A DNA stretch of 64,000 bases, taken from contig DASZBM010000004.1 of the NCBI GenBank assembly GCA_035944135.1, positions 1 to 64,000 of the forward strand, in the 5' to 3' direction. Below are positions 28,102 through 36,493 of the stretch, piece by piece; position 1 is the stretch's first letter; each line of letters begins with the position of its first letter. This DNA comes from Acidobacteriaceae bacterium. Its GTDB lineage: Bacteria; Acidobacteriota; Terriglobia; Terriglobales; Acidobacteriaceae. The position numbers and the translations under genes were made by a program. Under the pieces are notes generated by a model. That model did no database searches. It was not told the DNA's origin and saw only the letters and a program-made list of their open reading frames with translations.

Positions 28102-29115
28102 TTACGGCTTGGTCGCCAATATCAGCGGCGAGGGCCCCGGAGAATCGAGCGTGCGTGGATTCGCGAAGCCCGCCTCTTTGAGCCAGCCGGAGATCTCATC
28201 GAAGCTCCAGGTGTCGCCGTTGTCCGTGTTCACGACCATGTTGACGGCGAAGATGAGGCTCATCGCCGGCCCGGTGCGTTCGGCGTTGACGAGAAACTCC
28301 TGGATCGCGATCGTGCCGCCAGGAGCGAGCGCGTCAAAGCATTTGCGCAGCAGCGTCTTCGAGCGCTCCTCGCCCTCGCTGTGCAGGATGTGGCCGATAG
28401 TGATGACGTTGTAATCCTTGCCAAAATCAACCTTGCCGAGGTCGCCGGGAACCAGCGTGTAGCGGTCTCCCACGCCGAAACGGTCGGCCGTCTTTTTCGT
28501 AATCGGAAGCACGCCCGGCCAGTCGACCGCCGTGACCTGCACGCGCGGCGAGCTCTGCGCGAGCGCGATGCTCCACACGCCGGAACCGGCGCCGAGATCG
28601 AGCACACGCACCGGAGGACCAGACTCGCCGAGCGCTAGATGTGCACCGAGAGCCTTGGCCGGGGCGTAGCTCATCGCGAAGATATTGCTGACGAGTTCCT
28701 GGAAAAACGCCTCGCCTCCGTCCGCCTGATTGACGGTGCTCGCGGGCTTGCCCGTCGCAACCACGTCGCTCAAATGCAGCCAGTTCGGGATGAGCTGCTG
28801 TGACGTGTGCGCCGCCATTCCGCCCATGAACGAGGGCTTGGTCGAGACCAGAAATGCCGCGCTTTCCGGAGTCAGCTCATACTTGCTGCCGCCGTTTTTC
28901 TTCAGCAGGTCGAGCCCGACGAGCGCGTTCATGATGGCGCGTACACCGCGCTCCGACGCGCCCGTCGCAGACGTGACTTCATCAACTGTCTTCGGCCCGG
29001 CGTCGAGTGTGTCGAAAACCTTGTTGCGGATCGCGGCTTCAAGAATCAGGGTCGGGGCGTAGCCCCACGCCATCTGCATAATGCGTTCAGGCGTGACTTG
29101 TTTCTGCTGTTCCAT
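28102..29115 (-). CDS. SAM-dependent O-methyltransferase (acetylserotonin OMT-like)
   Basis: 337 residues. N-terminal winged-helix dimerisation domain (ILEAAIRNKVFDTLDAGPKTVDEVTSATGASERGVRAIMNALVGLDLLKK) then a class I methyltransferase domain with motif I VLDLGAGSGVWSIALAQ and motif GGTIAIQEF. This is the plant/bacterial small-molecule O-methyltransferase type; the acceptor is unknown. GGAG lies 8 bases before the ATG. Ends 6 bases before the repeat arm. Confidence 0.88.
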   Translation of the reverse strand: MEQQKQVTPERIMQMAWGYAPTLILEAAIRNKVFDTLDAGPKTVDEVTSATGASERGVRAIMNALVGLDLLKKNGGSKYELTPESAAFLVSTKPSFMGGMAAHTSQQLIPNWLHLSDVVATGKPASTVNQADGGEAFFQELVSNIFAMSYAPAKALGAHLALGESGPPVRVLDLGAGSGVWSIALAQSSPRVQVTAVDWPGVLPITKKTADRFGVGDRYTLVPGDLGKVDFGKDYNVITIGHILHSEGEERSKTLLRKCFDALAPGGTIAIQEFLVNAERTGPAMSLIFAVNMVVNTDNGDTWSFDEISGWLKEAGFANPRTLDSPGPSPLILATKP

Positions 29116-29222
29116 GATGGAATCTCCATTGAGATTTGAGTTCGGCCAAAAGTGACTCGTGAAAGCGCTCCGATTCTACTCAGGCGCTATGCGGGCCACA
29201 ATGAGAATCACATCGCAAAAAG

Positions 29223-29246
29223 CAAGGCCGCCCGAAGGCGGTCTTG
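29223..29246 (-). terminator. Intrinsic terminator after rhodanese gene
   Basis: CAAGGCCGCC-CGAA-GGCGGTCTTG: a 10-bp stem with one G-U pair; on the minus strand it is followed by CTTTTTG. Lies 51 bases past the rhodanese gene stop. A UUCG loop again, as in the TonB receptor terminators. Confidence 0.8.
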
Positions 29247-29296
29247 GAGCTTTTGCCGAACCGTTGCAGCTAACTGCCGGAAGAGCCTTGAGGCAT

Positions 29297-29842
29297 CTAG
29301 CATCTCGCGGAGTCACCGCCACGTGAGTTCCACGGCAGCTTGCCGAGCAGAATCGCCATCCCGCAGATATCCGTGATGCCGGCAAAGGCGAGCCCCGCGC
29401 CGACGAACGCAGACAGCAGAATGAATTGCGGTGCTGCCAGCCATGCCAACACGCAGCCAAGAAGAACCAGCGAGCCCGCGGCAATGCGGACCTGCCGCTC
29501 GAGCGAGATAACGCCCGAGCTACTGCGCACCACGGGAAGGCCCGCCGACTCCCAGGCTTGCGTGCCACCTTCGACGACGGAGACATCCGGGATGCCGGCG
29601 TCGAGGAGTTGCCGGCAGGCCATGGAGGCGCGCGTTCCGGAGTGGCAGATGACATAAATGTGGCCGTCCGAACTGCGGCATTCGGCCGCAACGCTCGCCG
29701 CGTTGAGTTGGTCGAGCGGCATGGAGCGGGCCCCGGCCGCATGCATCCGCGCGAACTCGCCCGGCGTGCGCACGTCAAGCAGAACCGGGTTGAGGCCGCC
29801 GCTCATGCGTGCGCGCAGCTCGGCAAGAGAAATGACATTCAT
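29297..29842 (-). CDS. Rhodanese-DUF2892 membrane protein (YgaP-like)
   Basis: 181 residues. Rhodanese domain with the active-site loop C66-HSGTRA, followed by two membrane helices of the DUF2892 type (LVLLGCVLAWLAAPQFILLSAFVGAG; GITDICGMAILLGKLPWN). This is the architecture of Escherichia coli YgaP, a membrane sulfurtransferase. The ATG at 29842 is one base past the TGA of the upstream AhpD-like gene (TGAGATG), indicating coupling. Likely handles persulfide or thiosulfate sulfur at the inner membrane. Regulated by the divergent ArsR protein by inference. Confidence 0.85.
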   Translation of the reverse strand: MNVISLAELRARMSGGLNPVLLDVRTPGEFARMHAAGARSMPLDQLNAASVAAECRSSDGHIYVICHSGTRASMACRQLLDAGIPDVSVVEGGTQAWESAGLPVVRSSSGVISLERQVRIAAGSLVLLGCVLAWLAAPQFILLSAFVGAGLAFAGITDICGMAILLGKLPWNSRGGDSARC

Positions 29843-29843
29843 C

Positions 29844-30197
29844 TCAGGCCGCCTCTTCCTGCACGGCGAGAGCGTCGAGCGCCTCAATCACGCGCGGCAG
29901 ATAGGTGTAAGACGGTCCGCCCTGCATCAGCACGGCGACTCCTGCGGCCTCCAGAATCTGCTCGCGCGTGGCGCCGGCAGCGAGGCAGGCCTTCACATGC
30001 GAGTAGATGCAGCTTTCGCAACGGAGCGCGAGACCAATGGACATCGCGATCAGCTCCTTCTCCCGCAACGAGAGCGCACCCGGCTTCAGTGCCGCCTGGT
30101 GCAGCTCGCGGAAGCCCTTGACTATATCCGGCATCTCGGTGCGGACGGGCTTCATGGCGGCTGCTACGTTCTGGTAGTAATTCTTCGCGTTCGACAC
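29844..30197 (-). CDS. Carboxymuconolactone decarboxylase/AhpD-like protein
   Basis: 117 residues from a GTG at 30197 with GAGG 7 bases upstream. The AhpD-like core motif C60-ESC63-IYSH67 (CxxC-x3-H) supports a peroxidase-like disulfide reductase rather than a true decarboxylase. First gene of a two-gene operon with the rhodanese protein. A longer frame back to 30422 would cover the intergenic palindrome and the divergent regulator start, and is rejected. Confidence 0.85.
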   Translation of the reverse strand: MSNAKNYYQNVAAAMKPVRTEMPDIVKGFRELHQAALKPGALSLREKELIAMSIGLALRCESCIYSHVKACLAAGATREQILEAAGVAVLMQGGPSYTYLPRVIEALDALAVQEEAA

Positions 30198-30243
30198 GGG
30201 ATTTCCTCGATTCTGTGCAGTCGATCTAAGACAACTGTTGATT

Positions 30244-30269
30244 ACTATATTGCTGTATGGTGATATAGT
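30244..30269. promoter_or_regulatory. Candidate ArsR operator (ACTATAT-N12-ATATAGT)
   Basis: A perfect 7-bp inverted repeat with a 12-base spacer, 47 bases from the AhpD-like GTG and 57 from the regulator ATG. AT-rich dyads of this kind are typical operators for ArsR/BigR-type repressors. Role inferred from position between the divergent genes. Confidence 0.5.
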
Positions 30270-30325
30270 CAAATGGTGGCCGAATTCCCAGGAGCGAATC
30301 TGAGGCCCGTTAGAGATTGCGGAAT

Positions 30326-30655
30326 ATGAAGAAAAAAACTTTTGATGGTGTACAGCTACAGGCTGTGGCGGAGCTCTTTTCCGTGCTGTCGGAAGGCAGC
30401 CGCCTGCGCGTTCTCCAGGCACTTCAGCGAGGTCCGCTATCAGTGGGAGAACTTGTTGAAAGCACAGGAATGAAGCAGGCGAATGTGTCTAAGCAGCTTG
30501 GAATTCTCCAGGCCGCGGGCGTGATCTCGCGGCGGCAGGAGGGCAATCGAGCGATCTACTCGATTGCGATGCCGCTGGTGTTCGAACTTTGTGATCTCGT
30601 GTGCCGCGGAGTTGCGAAGCAGGCGGCGGCCCGCGCAGCGGCGTTGAAGGTATGA
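30326..30655 (+). CDS. ArsR-family transcriptional regulator
   Basis: 109 residues with a winged helix: LFSVLSEGSRLRVLQALQRGPLSVGELVESTGMKQANVSKQLGILQAAGVISRRQEGNRAIYSI. A Cys pair, C89-x3-C93 (CDLVC), sits in the last helix; no metal-site Cys (ELCVCDL type) is seen in the recognition helix. With a YgaP-like target, a persulfide-sensing role like YgaV/BigR/SqrR is plausible, but those use a second Cys nearer the N-terminus that is absent here. ATG at 30326 preferred over TTG at 30317. Confidence 0.85.
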   Translation: MKKKTFDGVQLQAVAELFSVLSEGSRLRVLQALQRGPLSVGELVESTGMKQANVSKQLGILQAAGVISRRQEGNRAIYSIAMPLVFELCDLVCRGVAKQAAARAAALKV

Positions 30656-30660
30656 AGTTC

Positions 30661-30712
30661 AAAGGCCGCGAGTGATCGCGGCCTTTGCTTTATTCACAAT
30701 TCACTTTCACTG
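30661..30712. terminator. Bidirectional terminator plus short repeat between arsR and dnaA
   Basis: AAAGGCCGCG-AGTGAT-CGCGGCCTTT (30661-30686), a 10-bp stem followed by GCTTT on plus and preceded by GAACTTC on plus (so weaker T run on minus). It is followed by a degenerate TTATTCAC repeat arm (about 30688-30710) whose stop-rich strand abuts the dnaA stop. Confidence 0.75.
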
Positions 30713-30714
30713 CG

Positions 30715-32130
30715 CTATCCCAGCGTCTCCAGCAACTTCGCGACGGTCCGGTTCAGGTCCTTGTCGTGGCGGCGTTGTTCGTCTATCTTCGCGATCGAGT
30801 GCATCACCGTGGTGTGGTGCTTGCCGCCGAACTGCCGACCGATCTCAGGCAGCGAGGCCTCGGTGAGCTGCTTGGCGAGATACATCGCGATCTGCCGCGG
30901 CACCACGATCTGGCGCGAGTTGTTCTTCTGCTTCAGCTCGGCAACGCGCATGCCGAACGACTCGGCAACCGCCCGCTGGATCGCTTCAATCGTGATCTTG
31001 CGGACCTGCGTGTCGATGATGTGCTTGAGGCAGTGCTGCGCGTTGGGCAGCGTGATCTCCGCGCCCTGCATGGATGACCACGCGATGAGGCGGTTGAGCG
31101 CGCCCTCGAGCTCGCGGATGTTGGTCCGCACATTGCCGGCGATGAACAGGGCCACTTCGGTCGGAAGTGCGATCCGCTCCTGCTCGGCCTTGCGCTGCAG
31201 GATGGCAACCTTGGTCTCGAGATCGGGAGGTTGAATGTCGACGACCAGGCCCCACTCGAAGCGCGAGCGCAGGCGGTCTTCGAAGTCGTTCAGCTCTTTA
31301 GGCGAGCGGTCCGAGGAGATGACGATCTGCTTGGAGGTCTCATGCAGCGCGTTGAAGGTGTGGAAGAACTCCTCCTGCGTGCGCTCCTTGCCGGCGAGGA
31401 ACTGGATGTCGTCGATCAGCAGGACGTCGACCGTGCGGAACTTGTCCCGGAAGGTCGTCATCTTGTCGTAGCGCACAGAGTTGATCATCTCGTTGGTGAA
31501 CTTCTCGCCCGAGATGTAACTGATCGCCGCGTGCGGCGTGCGCGTCTTCACAAGATGGCCTACTGCGTGCATCAGGTGAGTCTTGCCCATGCCCACGCCG
31601 CCGTACATGAACAGCGGATTGTAGGCCTTCGCGGGCCGCTCAGCGACGGCCTGCGCAGCAGCATGCGCAAACTGATTCCCGCTGCCGATTACAAAGCCGT
31701 CGAACTGATAGCGAGGATTGAGCTGCGCCGCGGTGTTCCAGTCGAAGCGAGCCTGCTCCGGTCCTGGCGCTGCCGGTCCCGGGCGGGAGTTGTTGCGTGT
31801 GATGTTGGCATTGTGCGCGGACTGTGGAGCGAAGCCTCCATCTTCACGCTGCGGCCGCGGCGCCTCCTGCGGCGGTATCTCGAAGATGACGTTGTCCAGG
31901 TCGAGGCCGAGTGTCTCAATCGCTTCGTAGATGTGATCGCCGTAGCGATCGCCGACGTGCTGAAACGCCGCTGAGGGGATGCGCACGTGCAGTGTGCGCC
32001 CATTGATGTGCGAGAACCGCGTGGGCTTTAGCCAGGTCTCAAAGCTCTGACGATTGATCTTCTTTTCCAGCGCGCCGAGAATTCGAACCCACTGGTTCAG
32101 CACGGTAGCTGGGACCGGCTCAAATGACAT
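30715..32130 (-). CDS. dnaA: Chromosomal replication initiator protein DnaA
   Basis: 471 residues. AAA+ ATPase that unwinds the origin. Domain I (ILGALEKKINRQSFETWLKPTRF), a linker, Walker A GGVGMGKTHLMHAVG, Walker B VLLIDDIQFLAGKERTQEEFFHTFN, and the DNA-binding domain IV with the signature GRQFGGKHHTTVMHSIAKID. AAGGAAG lies 7 bases before the ATG. It is divergent from rpmH, separated by 562 bases. Confidence 0.98.
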   Translation of the reverse strand: MSFEPVPATVLNQWVRILGALEKKINRQSFETWLKPTRFSHINGRTLHVRIPSAAFQHVGDRYGDHIYEAIETLGLDLDNVIFEIPPQEAPRPQREDGGFAPQSAHNANITRNNSRPGPAAPGPEQARFDWNTAAQLNPRYQFDGFVIGSGNQFAHAAAQAVAERPAKAYNPLFMYGGVGMGKTHLMHAVGHLVKTRTPHAAISYISGEKFTNEMINSVRYDKMTTFRDKFRTVDVLLIDDIQFLAGKERTQEEFFHTFNALHETSKQIVISSDRSPKELNDFEDRLRSRFEWGLVVDIQPPDLETKVAILQRKAEQERIALPTEVALFIAGNVRTNIRELEGALNRLIAWSSMQGAEITLPNAQHCLKHIIDTQVRKITIEAIQRAVAESFGMRVAELKQKNNSRQIVVPRQIAMYLAKQLTEASLPEIGRQFGGKHHTTVMHSIAKIDEQRRHDKDLNRTVAKLLETLG

Positions 32131-32692
32131 CGTGAATCTTCCTTAGTGTCCTAGACGTTCTTGAGGAGCTAAAGCAAGCAAGCGGCGAAGGGTGAAGGTG
32201 AAACAAAAACTGCATAAACACAATAGTAGGGCAGCTCCGCGACACGTTCACGCGGAGGAGAACGGAACCCTGAGATTGGTTTTGAATTCCGACGCTGCCA
32301 TAGGCACCGCCGGAGAGTGAATCAACAGACCCGGTCGGAACTCAAGGCGGAGTGCTTTTGCACTCCACGAACGGAGTTGATAGTAGCACGCATTCCGAGG
32401 GTGTTCAGCAACTCAAAAAACTCAAAAATGCGAAAGAGAGACCGTTTGCACCAGAGTCGGTGAAGATTTGGATGTGGGCCAAAAAATGCTTACACGAACG
32501 GTTCAGGAGATGATCACCTGTCCATCATAGAATTGCCGATCGGGAGCGACTTCGGTATACTCAATAGTGCTGCCATATGCCTGCGCGCATGCGACTGAAT
32601 GCCGCTCGTGCAAGGTGACTAACGAGTCTCTCTGGTAGAGGGGCGCCCGCAGCAGACAGCCTTACAAGATTTCTTCAGAACAGGATACGACG
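32131..32692. other. dnaA-rpmH divergent intergenic region
   Basis: 562 bases without a recognisable gene. It contains the rpmH promoter (32533-32561). I see no good match to the DnaA box TTATNCACA here. An A-rich stretch (ACTCAAAAAACTCAAAAATG, about 32411-32430) is present. No tRNA or known leader structure seen. Confidence 0.6.
32533..32561 (+). promoter_or_regulatory. Sigma-70-type promoter of the rpmH operon
   Basis: TTGCCG at 32533-32538, a 17-base spacer, TATACT at 32556-32561: a close match to the housekeeping consensus. The implied leader of the rpmH mRNA is about 125 bases. Confidence 0.75.
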
Positions 32693-32848
32693 ATGCCTAA
32701 GCGCACCTTTCAACCAAATCGCCGCCGCCGGAGCAAGGTTCACGGCTTTCTGAGCCGCATGGCCACCAAGGCCGGCGCTGCCGTGCTCAGCCGCCGCCGC
32801 GCCAAGGGCCGCCACAAGATTGCGGTCTCGGCCGGCTACCGCGACTAG
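32693..32848 (+). CDS. rpmH: 50S ribosomal protein L34
   Basis: 51 residues: [19 protein letters not shown] then [26 protein letters not shown], the full L34 signature. AGGA precedes the ATG. First gene of rpmH-rnpA-yidD-yidC-jag. The short YRD extension at the C-terminus is within normal variation. Confidence 0.98.
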   Translation: MPKRTFQPNRRRRSKVHGFLSRMATKAGAAVLSRRRAKGRHKIAVSAGYRD

Positions 32849-32899
32849 TTCTCGCGAGAGCTTTCTTCAGTTCGCGAAGCTTTTTTGAGTTTCTTCTCG

Positions 32900-32937
32900 A
32901 ACGCGCGCTCCGGAGGGATTTTCCTCCAGGGCGCGTT
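32900..32937 (+). terminator. Possible attenuator hairpin between rpmH and rnpA
   Basis: AACGCGC ... GCGCGTT outer arms with an inner GGAGG/CCTCC stem, followed by TTTCTGTG. Would cut transcription partly, in keeping with the need for more L34 than RNase P protein. The T run is short, so termination is uncertain. Confidence 0.4.
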
Positions 32938-33011
32938 TCTGTGTTGGAGCAACCTGCCGCGCGCAACTCGGTCGCACTGCATCTCAGCCGCGATCCCAAC
33001 GATGAGCGACC

Positions 33012-33455
33012 ATGACCTCCTCCACGAACTTCCGCCTGCGAAAACACGCCGACTACCAGCGCGTGTACAAGGCAGGCCGCAAGCAGTTCGGCCGGCAGAT
33101 GGCGTACTTCTCGGCGCTCCGCGATGCTGACGCTGCCGCGCGCTCCGAGACCACGGGACCGCGCGTTGGACTGACCGTTCCGAAGGCACTCGGCAAGGCC
33201 GTCGCACGCAATCGCATCAAGCGCAGGCTGCGCGAGGCCGTCCGCGGCGCGCTGCCGCTGCTCTCCGCACCCGTGGACGTTGTGCTGCATCCGAAGCGCA
33301 CTGTGCTCGAAGCTGACTTCACCCTCATCCAGCGCGAGGTCGAGACGATCTTCCGCAGCGTGCAGGCCGCGGCGGAGAACCCGGTCGCCCCATCAGCAAC
33401 CCGTCGAAGCAACAAACCGGTAGCTCAGCCCCTCGGCGCCGGGATATCGCGGTGA
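33012..33455 (+). CDS. rnpA: Ribonuclease P protein component
   Basis: 147 residues. The family motif is clear: [29 protein letters not shown]-terminal [22 protein letters not shown] matches the typical substrate-binding face. A 30-residue C-terminal tail rich in Ala/Pro/Ser is longer than in most homologues. Works with the rnpB RNA at 49677-50163 to mature tRNA 5' ends. Overlaps yidD by 4 bases (GTGA). Confidence 0.96.
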   Translation: MTSSTNFRLRKHADYQRVYKAGRKQFGRQMAYFSALRDADAAARSETTGPRVGLTVPKALGKAVARNRIKRRLREAVRGALPLLSAPVDVVLHPKRTVLEADFTLIQREVETIFRSVQAAAENPVAPSATRRSNKPVAQPLGAGISR

Positions 33456-33691
33456 ATCGAGAGCGCCGCCGCGAGCTCCAGGCTGCCTGGCTGCTCGGCG
33501 TCTACAAACGCGTCTTATCTCCGATGCTGCACGCGGTCTCTGTTTCGCAATGCAAATATCTCCCTACATGCAGCGAGTACGCCTACGTCGCCGTTGTGCG
33601 GCATGGATGGATTCGTGGCGGCTGGCTTGCCCTGCGCCGGCTGGCGCGGTGTCATCCCTTCAGCAAGGGCGGCCTCGATCCAGTGCCGTGA
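33452..33691 (+). CDS. yidD: Membrane protein insertion efficiency factor YidD
   Basis: 79 residues; GTG start overlapping the rnpA stop. Signature [62 protein letters not shown] with the conserved Cys residues and the GG-D-PVP end. Helps YidC-dependent insertion at the inner membrane face. Normal gene order. Confidence 0.96.
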   Translation: MNRERRRELQAAWLLGVYKRVLSPMLHAVSVSQCKYLPTCSEYAYVAVVRHGWIRGGWLALRRLARCHPFSKGGLDPVP

Positions 33692-33799
33692 TTAGATCGC
33701 CCGGCGAAACCTGACAGTCCCTTCAAACGTAGTCATTTACCATGGACAATAGCGAACTCCGCGCCCGACGCGCAGATTCAACGATAGGAAGTTCTTCCC

Positions 33800-35632
33800 T
33801 TGCCAGAGTTTCGTAACCCCAATGCAGGCGGCGCCGGAAGCCAGGACAACCGCTCTTTTCTCGTCATGTTCGTCGTCATGATGGGCGTGATCTTCGGCGT
33901 CCAGTACTGGCGCATGAAGACCAACCCGCCTGCCCCGCAGAACGCGCCCGCCACTACGCAGTCCGCTGCCCAGACGAACGCGCCCGCGCAGTCGAACGCA
34001 GCCGCGCAAACCGCCGCCAACGCAGCGACGCAGACGCCTGCGGTTCAGGCCTCTGCCGCCACCGAGACCGTCGTCGAGAACGAGCTGTACCGCATTACCT
34101 TTTCGAACCGCGGCGGCGACGTCACCTCCTGGATCCTGAGGCGTCAGAAGGATCAGGACGGTAAGCCGCTCGATCTGGTCGATCACGTCGCTTCCGCGAA
34201 GTTCGGCTATCCGATGTCGCTCTACACATACGACTCGGGGCTGAACCAGACGCTGGCCAACGCGATGTTTGTTCCCTCCGCGACGGGAACCCTCGAGGCG
34301 CCGTCGACGCTGAGCTTCCACTACGCAGCCAACGGCCTCGATGTGACGAAGACCTTTACCTTCGGCCAGGATTACCTCATCCACGCCGACACGCTCGTAC
34401 TCAAGAACGGCGCTCCGGTGCGCGCGCTGCTCTCCTGGCCTTCGGGCACGGGCGATCTGGTGGTCCCGCACCTGCAGGGCAGCCACTACCCGTCCGACAC
34501 TTCGGTCGACACCATGCAGAACGGCAAGGACGACCATATCGCCTCCAAGAAGGTGGCTGGCGGAGCCACGCTGAACGGCCCGTTCGACTTTGCCGGTGTA
34601 AGCGATCAATACTTCGCCGCCACCATCCTGCCGGACCACACCCAGACCGCCACAGCCGTCACACTGCACAATCAGCTCTCCCTGAATGACCTCGAGCGTG
34701 CCGCGGGCAAGCCCGTGGGCAAGGACGTTCAGCTTCCGATCATCGGTGCGGCCGTCGGCGACATCTCCGGGCACAACCAGGAGCGCGTCTTCGTCGGCCC
34801 GAAGTACCTGAAGCTGCTGAAAAGCATCAAGACGGTCGATGGCTATTCGCTCGAGCCGCTGCTGAACTTCGGCTTCTGGGGACCCGTCGCGAAGTATCTG
34901 TTCGTCGGGCTGCAGACAGTTCATTCCTGGATCGCCCCTTCGAACGCGACTGCGAACACTCCTCATGACTTCTCTTGGGGATGGGCGATCGTTCTCTTCA
35001 CTGTCCTGATCTACATGTTCCTGGTGCCGCTGCGCTTCCAGAGCATGAAGGGCATGCTCAAAATGCAGCGGATTCAGCCGCAGATTGACGCGATCAAGGC
35101 CAGGTACGGGAATCCGAAGCCTACCAGCCCAAAGATGGGCGAGATGAACGCCGAAATCATGGATCTGCAGAAGAAAAACGGCGTCAGCATGTTCGGCGGT
35201 TGCATCCCAACCCTTGTCCAGCTCCCGCTGCTGTTTGCCTTCTTCGAGATGATGGAGAAGGTGGTCGAGCTTCGTCAGTCTCACTGGTTCTGGATCAAGG
35301 ACCTGAGCCAGCCGGACCCCTACCACATTCTGCCGATCGTCATGGTTGTGACCAGCTTCCTCGTGCAGTTCTATACGCCCTCACCCGGCGTCGACCCCGC
35401 ACAGCAGCGCATGATGGCCTTCATGATGCCGGCCTTCTCCGGCTACTGGACCTGGTACTACGCCGCAGGGCTCGCACTCTACTGGAACGTCGGTAACTTC
35501 ATCATGGTCGGCCAGCAGCTCGTCCTGAACCGAACGGCGCTCGGCAAGGAGATGCGGGAGATCCAGCTCAAGCGGGCTGAAGCCAAGGCCAGGGCCAAAG
35601 CGGCTCCCAAGACCATTGCGGGGAGGCGATAA
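33800..35632 (+). CDS. yidC: Membrane protein insertase YidC
   Basis: 610 residues. Start is TTG at 33800; an in-frame stop 13 bases upstream excludes earlier starts, and AGGAA lies 9 bases before it. N-terminal membrane anchor (FLVMFVVMMGVIFGVQYW), an Ala/Gln/Pro-rich linker (about 38-80), the large periplasmic P1 domain (about 85-350), then the conserved insertase core with about five membrane helices (KYLFVGLQTVHSWIA, GWAIVLFTVLIYMFLVPL, FGGCIPTLVQLPLLFAFFEMM and on). Inserts and folds inner-membrane proteins, alone or with SecYEG. Confidence 0.97.
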   Translation: MPEFRNPNAGGAGSQDNRSFLVMFVVMMGVIFGVQYWRMKTNPPAPQNAPATTQSAAQTNAPAQSNAAAQTAANAATQTPAVQASAATETVVENELYRITFSNRGGDVTSWILRRQKDQDGKPLDLVDHVASAKFGYPMSLYTYDSGLNQTLANAMFVPSATGTLEAPSTLSFHYAANGLDVTKTFTFGQDYLIHADTLVLKNGAPVRALLSWPSGTGDLVVPHLQGSHYPSDTSVDTMQNGKDDHIASKKVAGGATLNGPFDFAGVSDQYFAATILPDHTQTATAVTLHNQLSLNDLERAAGKPVGKDVQLPIIGAAVGDISGHNQERVFVGPKYLKLLKSIKTVDGYSLEPLLNFGFWGPVAKYLFVGLQTVHSWIAPSNATANTPHDFSWGWAIVLFTVLIYMFLVPLRFQSMKGMLKMQRIQPQIDAIKARYGNPKPTSPKMGEMNAEIMDLQKKNGVSMFGGCIPTLVQLPLLFAFFEMMEKVVELRQSHWFWIKDLSQPDPYHILPIVMVVTSFLVQFYTPSPGVDPAQQRMMAFMMPAFSGYWTWYYAAGLALYWNVGNFIMVGQQLVLNRTALGKEMREIQLKRAEAKARAKAAPKTIAGRR

Positions 35633-35837
35633 CCATTGCCCTGGGCTGCACGGCCAATGAAGTTTGCGTCATACTGGATGCCCATACTTCCCGGCATGCG
35701 ACGGAAGTCCAAAAAGAGGTTTTGCGAAGAGTTTGCCTGTTCGTTTTGAGTTCGTTGGTGTCGGGCCTGCAAGGCAGCCTGTCGTTCCAATCTTCTGTCT
35801 AAAGCAACCTACCTATTTCCCGAGGACATAAAGACCC

Positions 35838-36437
35838 ATGGAAGACCTCGCCCAGGCGGCTGAACGAGTAGCCTCCCTGATGCGCATCCTGACCTCGACC
35901 GGAGGTCTTCGGCTCAAGTACCGGATCACCGCCGGCGCCGGCGCGGCCGATCCTGACGGCTTCGAGCGCCGCGACATCTACGTGGAGTGCAAAGGTCCGG
36001 ACGCCGGGCTTCTTCTCGATCGCGACGGCGAACTGCTGCGCGCGCTCGAGCACATCACGGCCAAGGTCCTGCGCCTCGAGCCCGAGGAGCACGACCGCAT
36101 CTCCTTCGACGCCGACGGCTACAAGGCCGCGCGCGTTCGCCATCTCCGCCGCCTCGCCGACGACGCCATCGACCGGGTGGACGACACCAATCGCCCCTAC
36201 AGCTTCCCCCCCATGAGCTCCCGCGAGCGCCGCATGCTGCACCTCTTCCTGCGCGACAGCGGCCTCCAGACGGCCAGCTCCGGCGAGGGTCCCCGCCGCT
36301 TCGTTGTCCTCTATCCTGAGGGCTACCGCATCCCCCCGGAGGGCGAACGTGAGCGCTCCGGCTACGGCGACCGTGGAGGCTATGGCCGCGGCCGCGGACC
36401 GCGCCGCGGTGGTGGTGGCGGCGGTCGCCGGTACTAA
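35838..36437 (+). CDS. jag: KH-R3H RNA-binding protein (Jag/KhpB-like)
   Basis: 199 residues. A KH-like domain (about 45-95: IYVECKGPDAGLLLDRDGELLRALEHITAKVL), R3H domain (about 120-162: FPPMSSRERRMLHLFLRDSGLQTASSGEGPRRFVVLYP), then an Arg/Gly-rich tail (GRGRGPRRGGGGGGRR). The usual Jag_N domain is missing. Position after yidC is conserved. Probably binds RNA; in other bacteria KhpB acts with KhpA in post-transcriptional control and cell elongation. Confidence 0.88.
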   Translation: MEDLAQAAERVASLMRILTSTGGLRLKYRITAGAGAADPDGFERRDIYVECKGPDAGLLLDRDGELLRALEHITAKVLRLEPEEHDRISFDADGYKAARVRHLRRLADDAIDRVDDTNRPYSFPPMSSRERRMLHLFLRDSGLQTASSGEGPRRFVVLYPEGYRIPPEGERERSGYGDRGGYGRGRGPRRGGGGGGRRY

Positions 36438-36462
36438 ATCAAAGCAAATTCTCACTTCCGAG

Positions 36463-36493
36463 AGCCGCTGGTTCACTATCCAGCGGCTTTTGC
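36463..36493 (+). terminator. Terminator after jag
   Basis: AGCCGCTGG-TTCACTAT-CCAGCGGCT (36463-36488), a perfect 9-bp stem followed by TTTGCTTTGC, 26 bases past the jag stop. Ends the rpmH-jag operon. Confidence 0.85.

Noticed and set aside
30198-30422. N-terminal extension of the AhpD-like protein
   Set aside because: It would cover the operator dyad and regulator start, and the AhpD family begins near the GTG at 30197 that has a good ribosome-binding site.
32131-32692. Origin of replication between dnaA and rpmH
   Set aside because: A common origin place in other bacteria, but no TTATNCACA box cluster is visible here and the skew flip is near 62 kb.
33737-35326. 529-codon minus-strand frame
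   Set aside because: Antisense of yidC, which has full family features.
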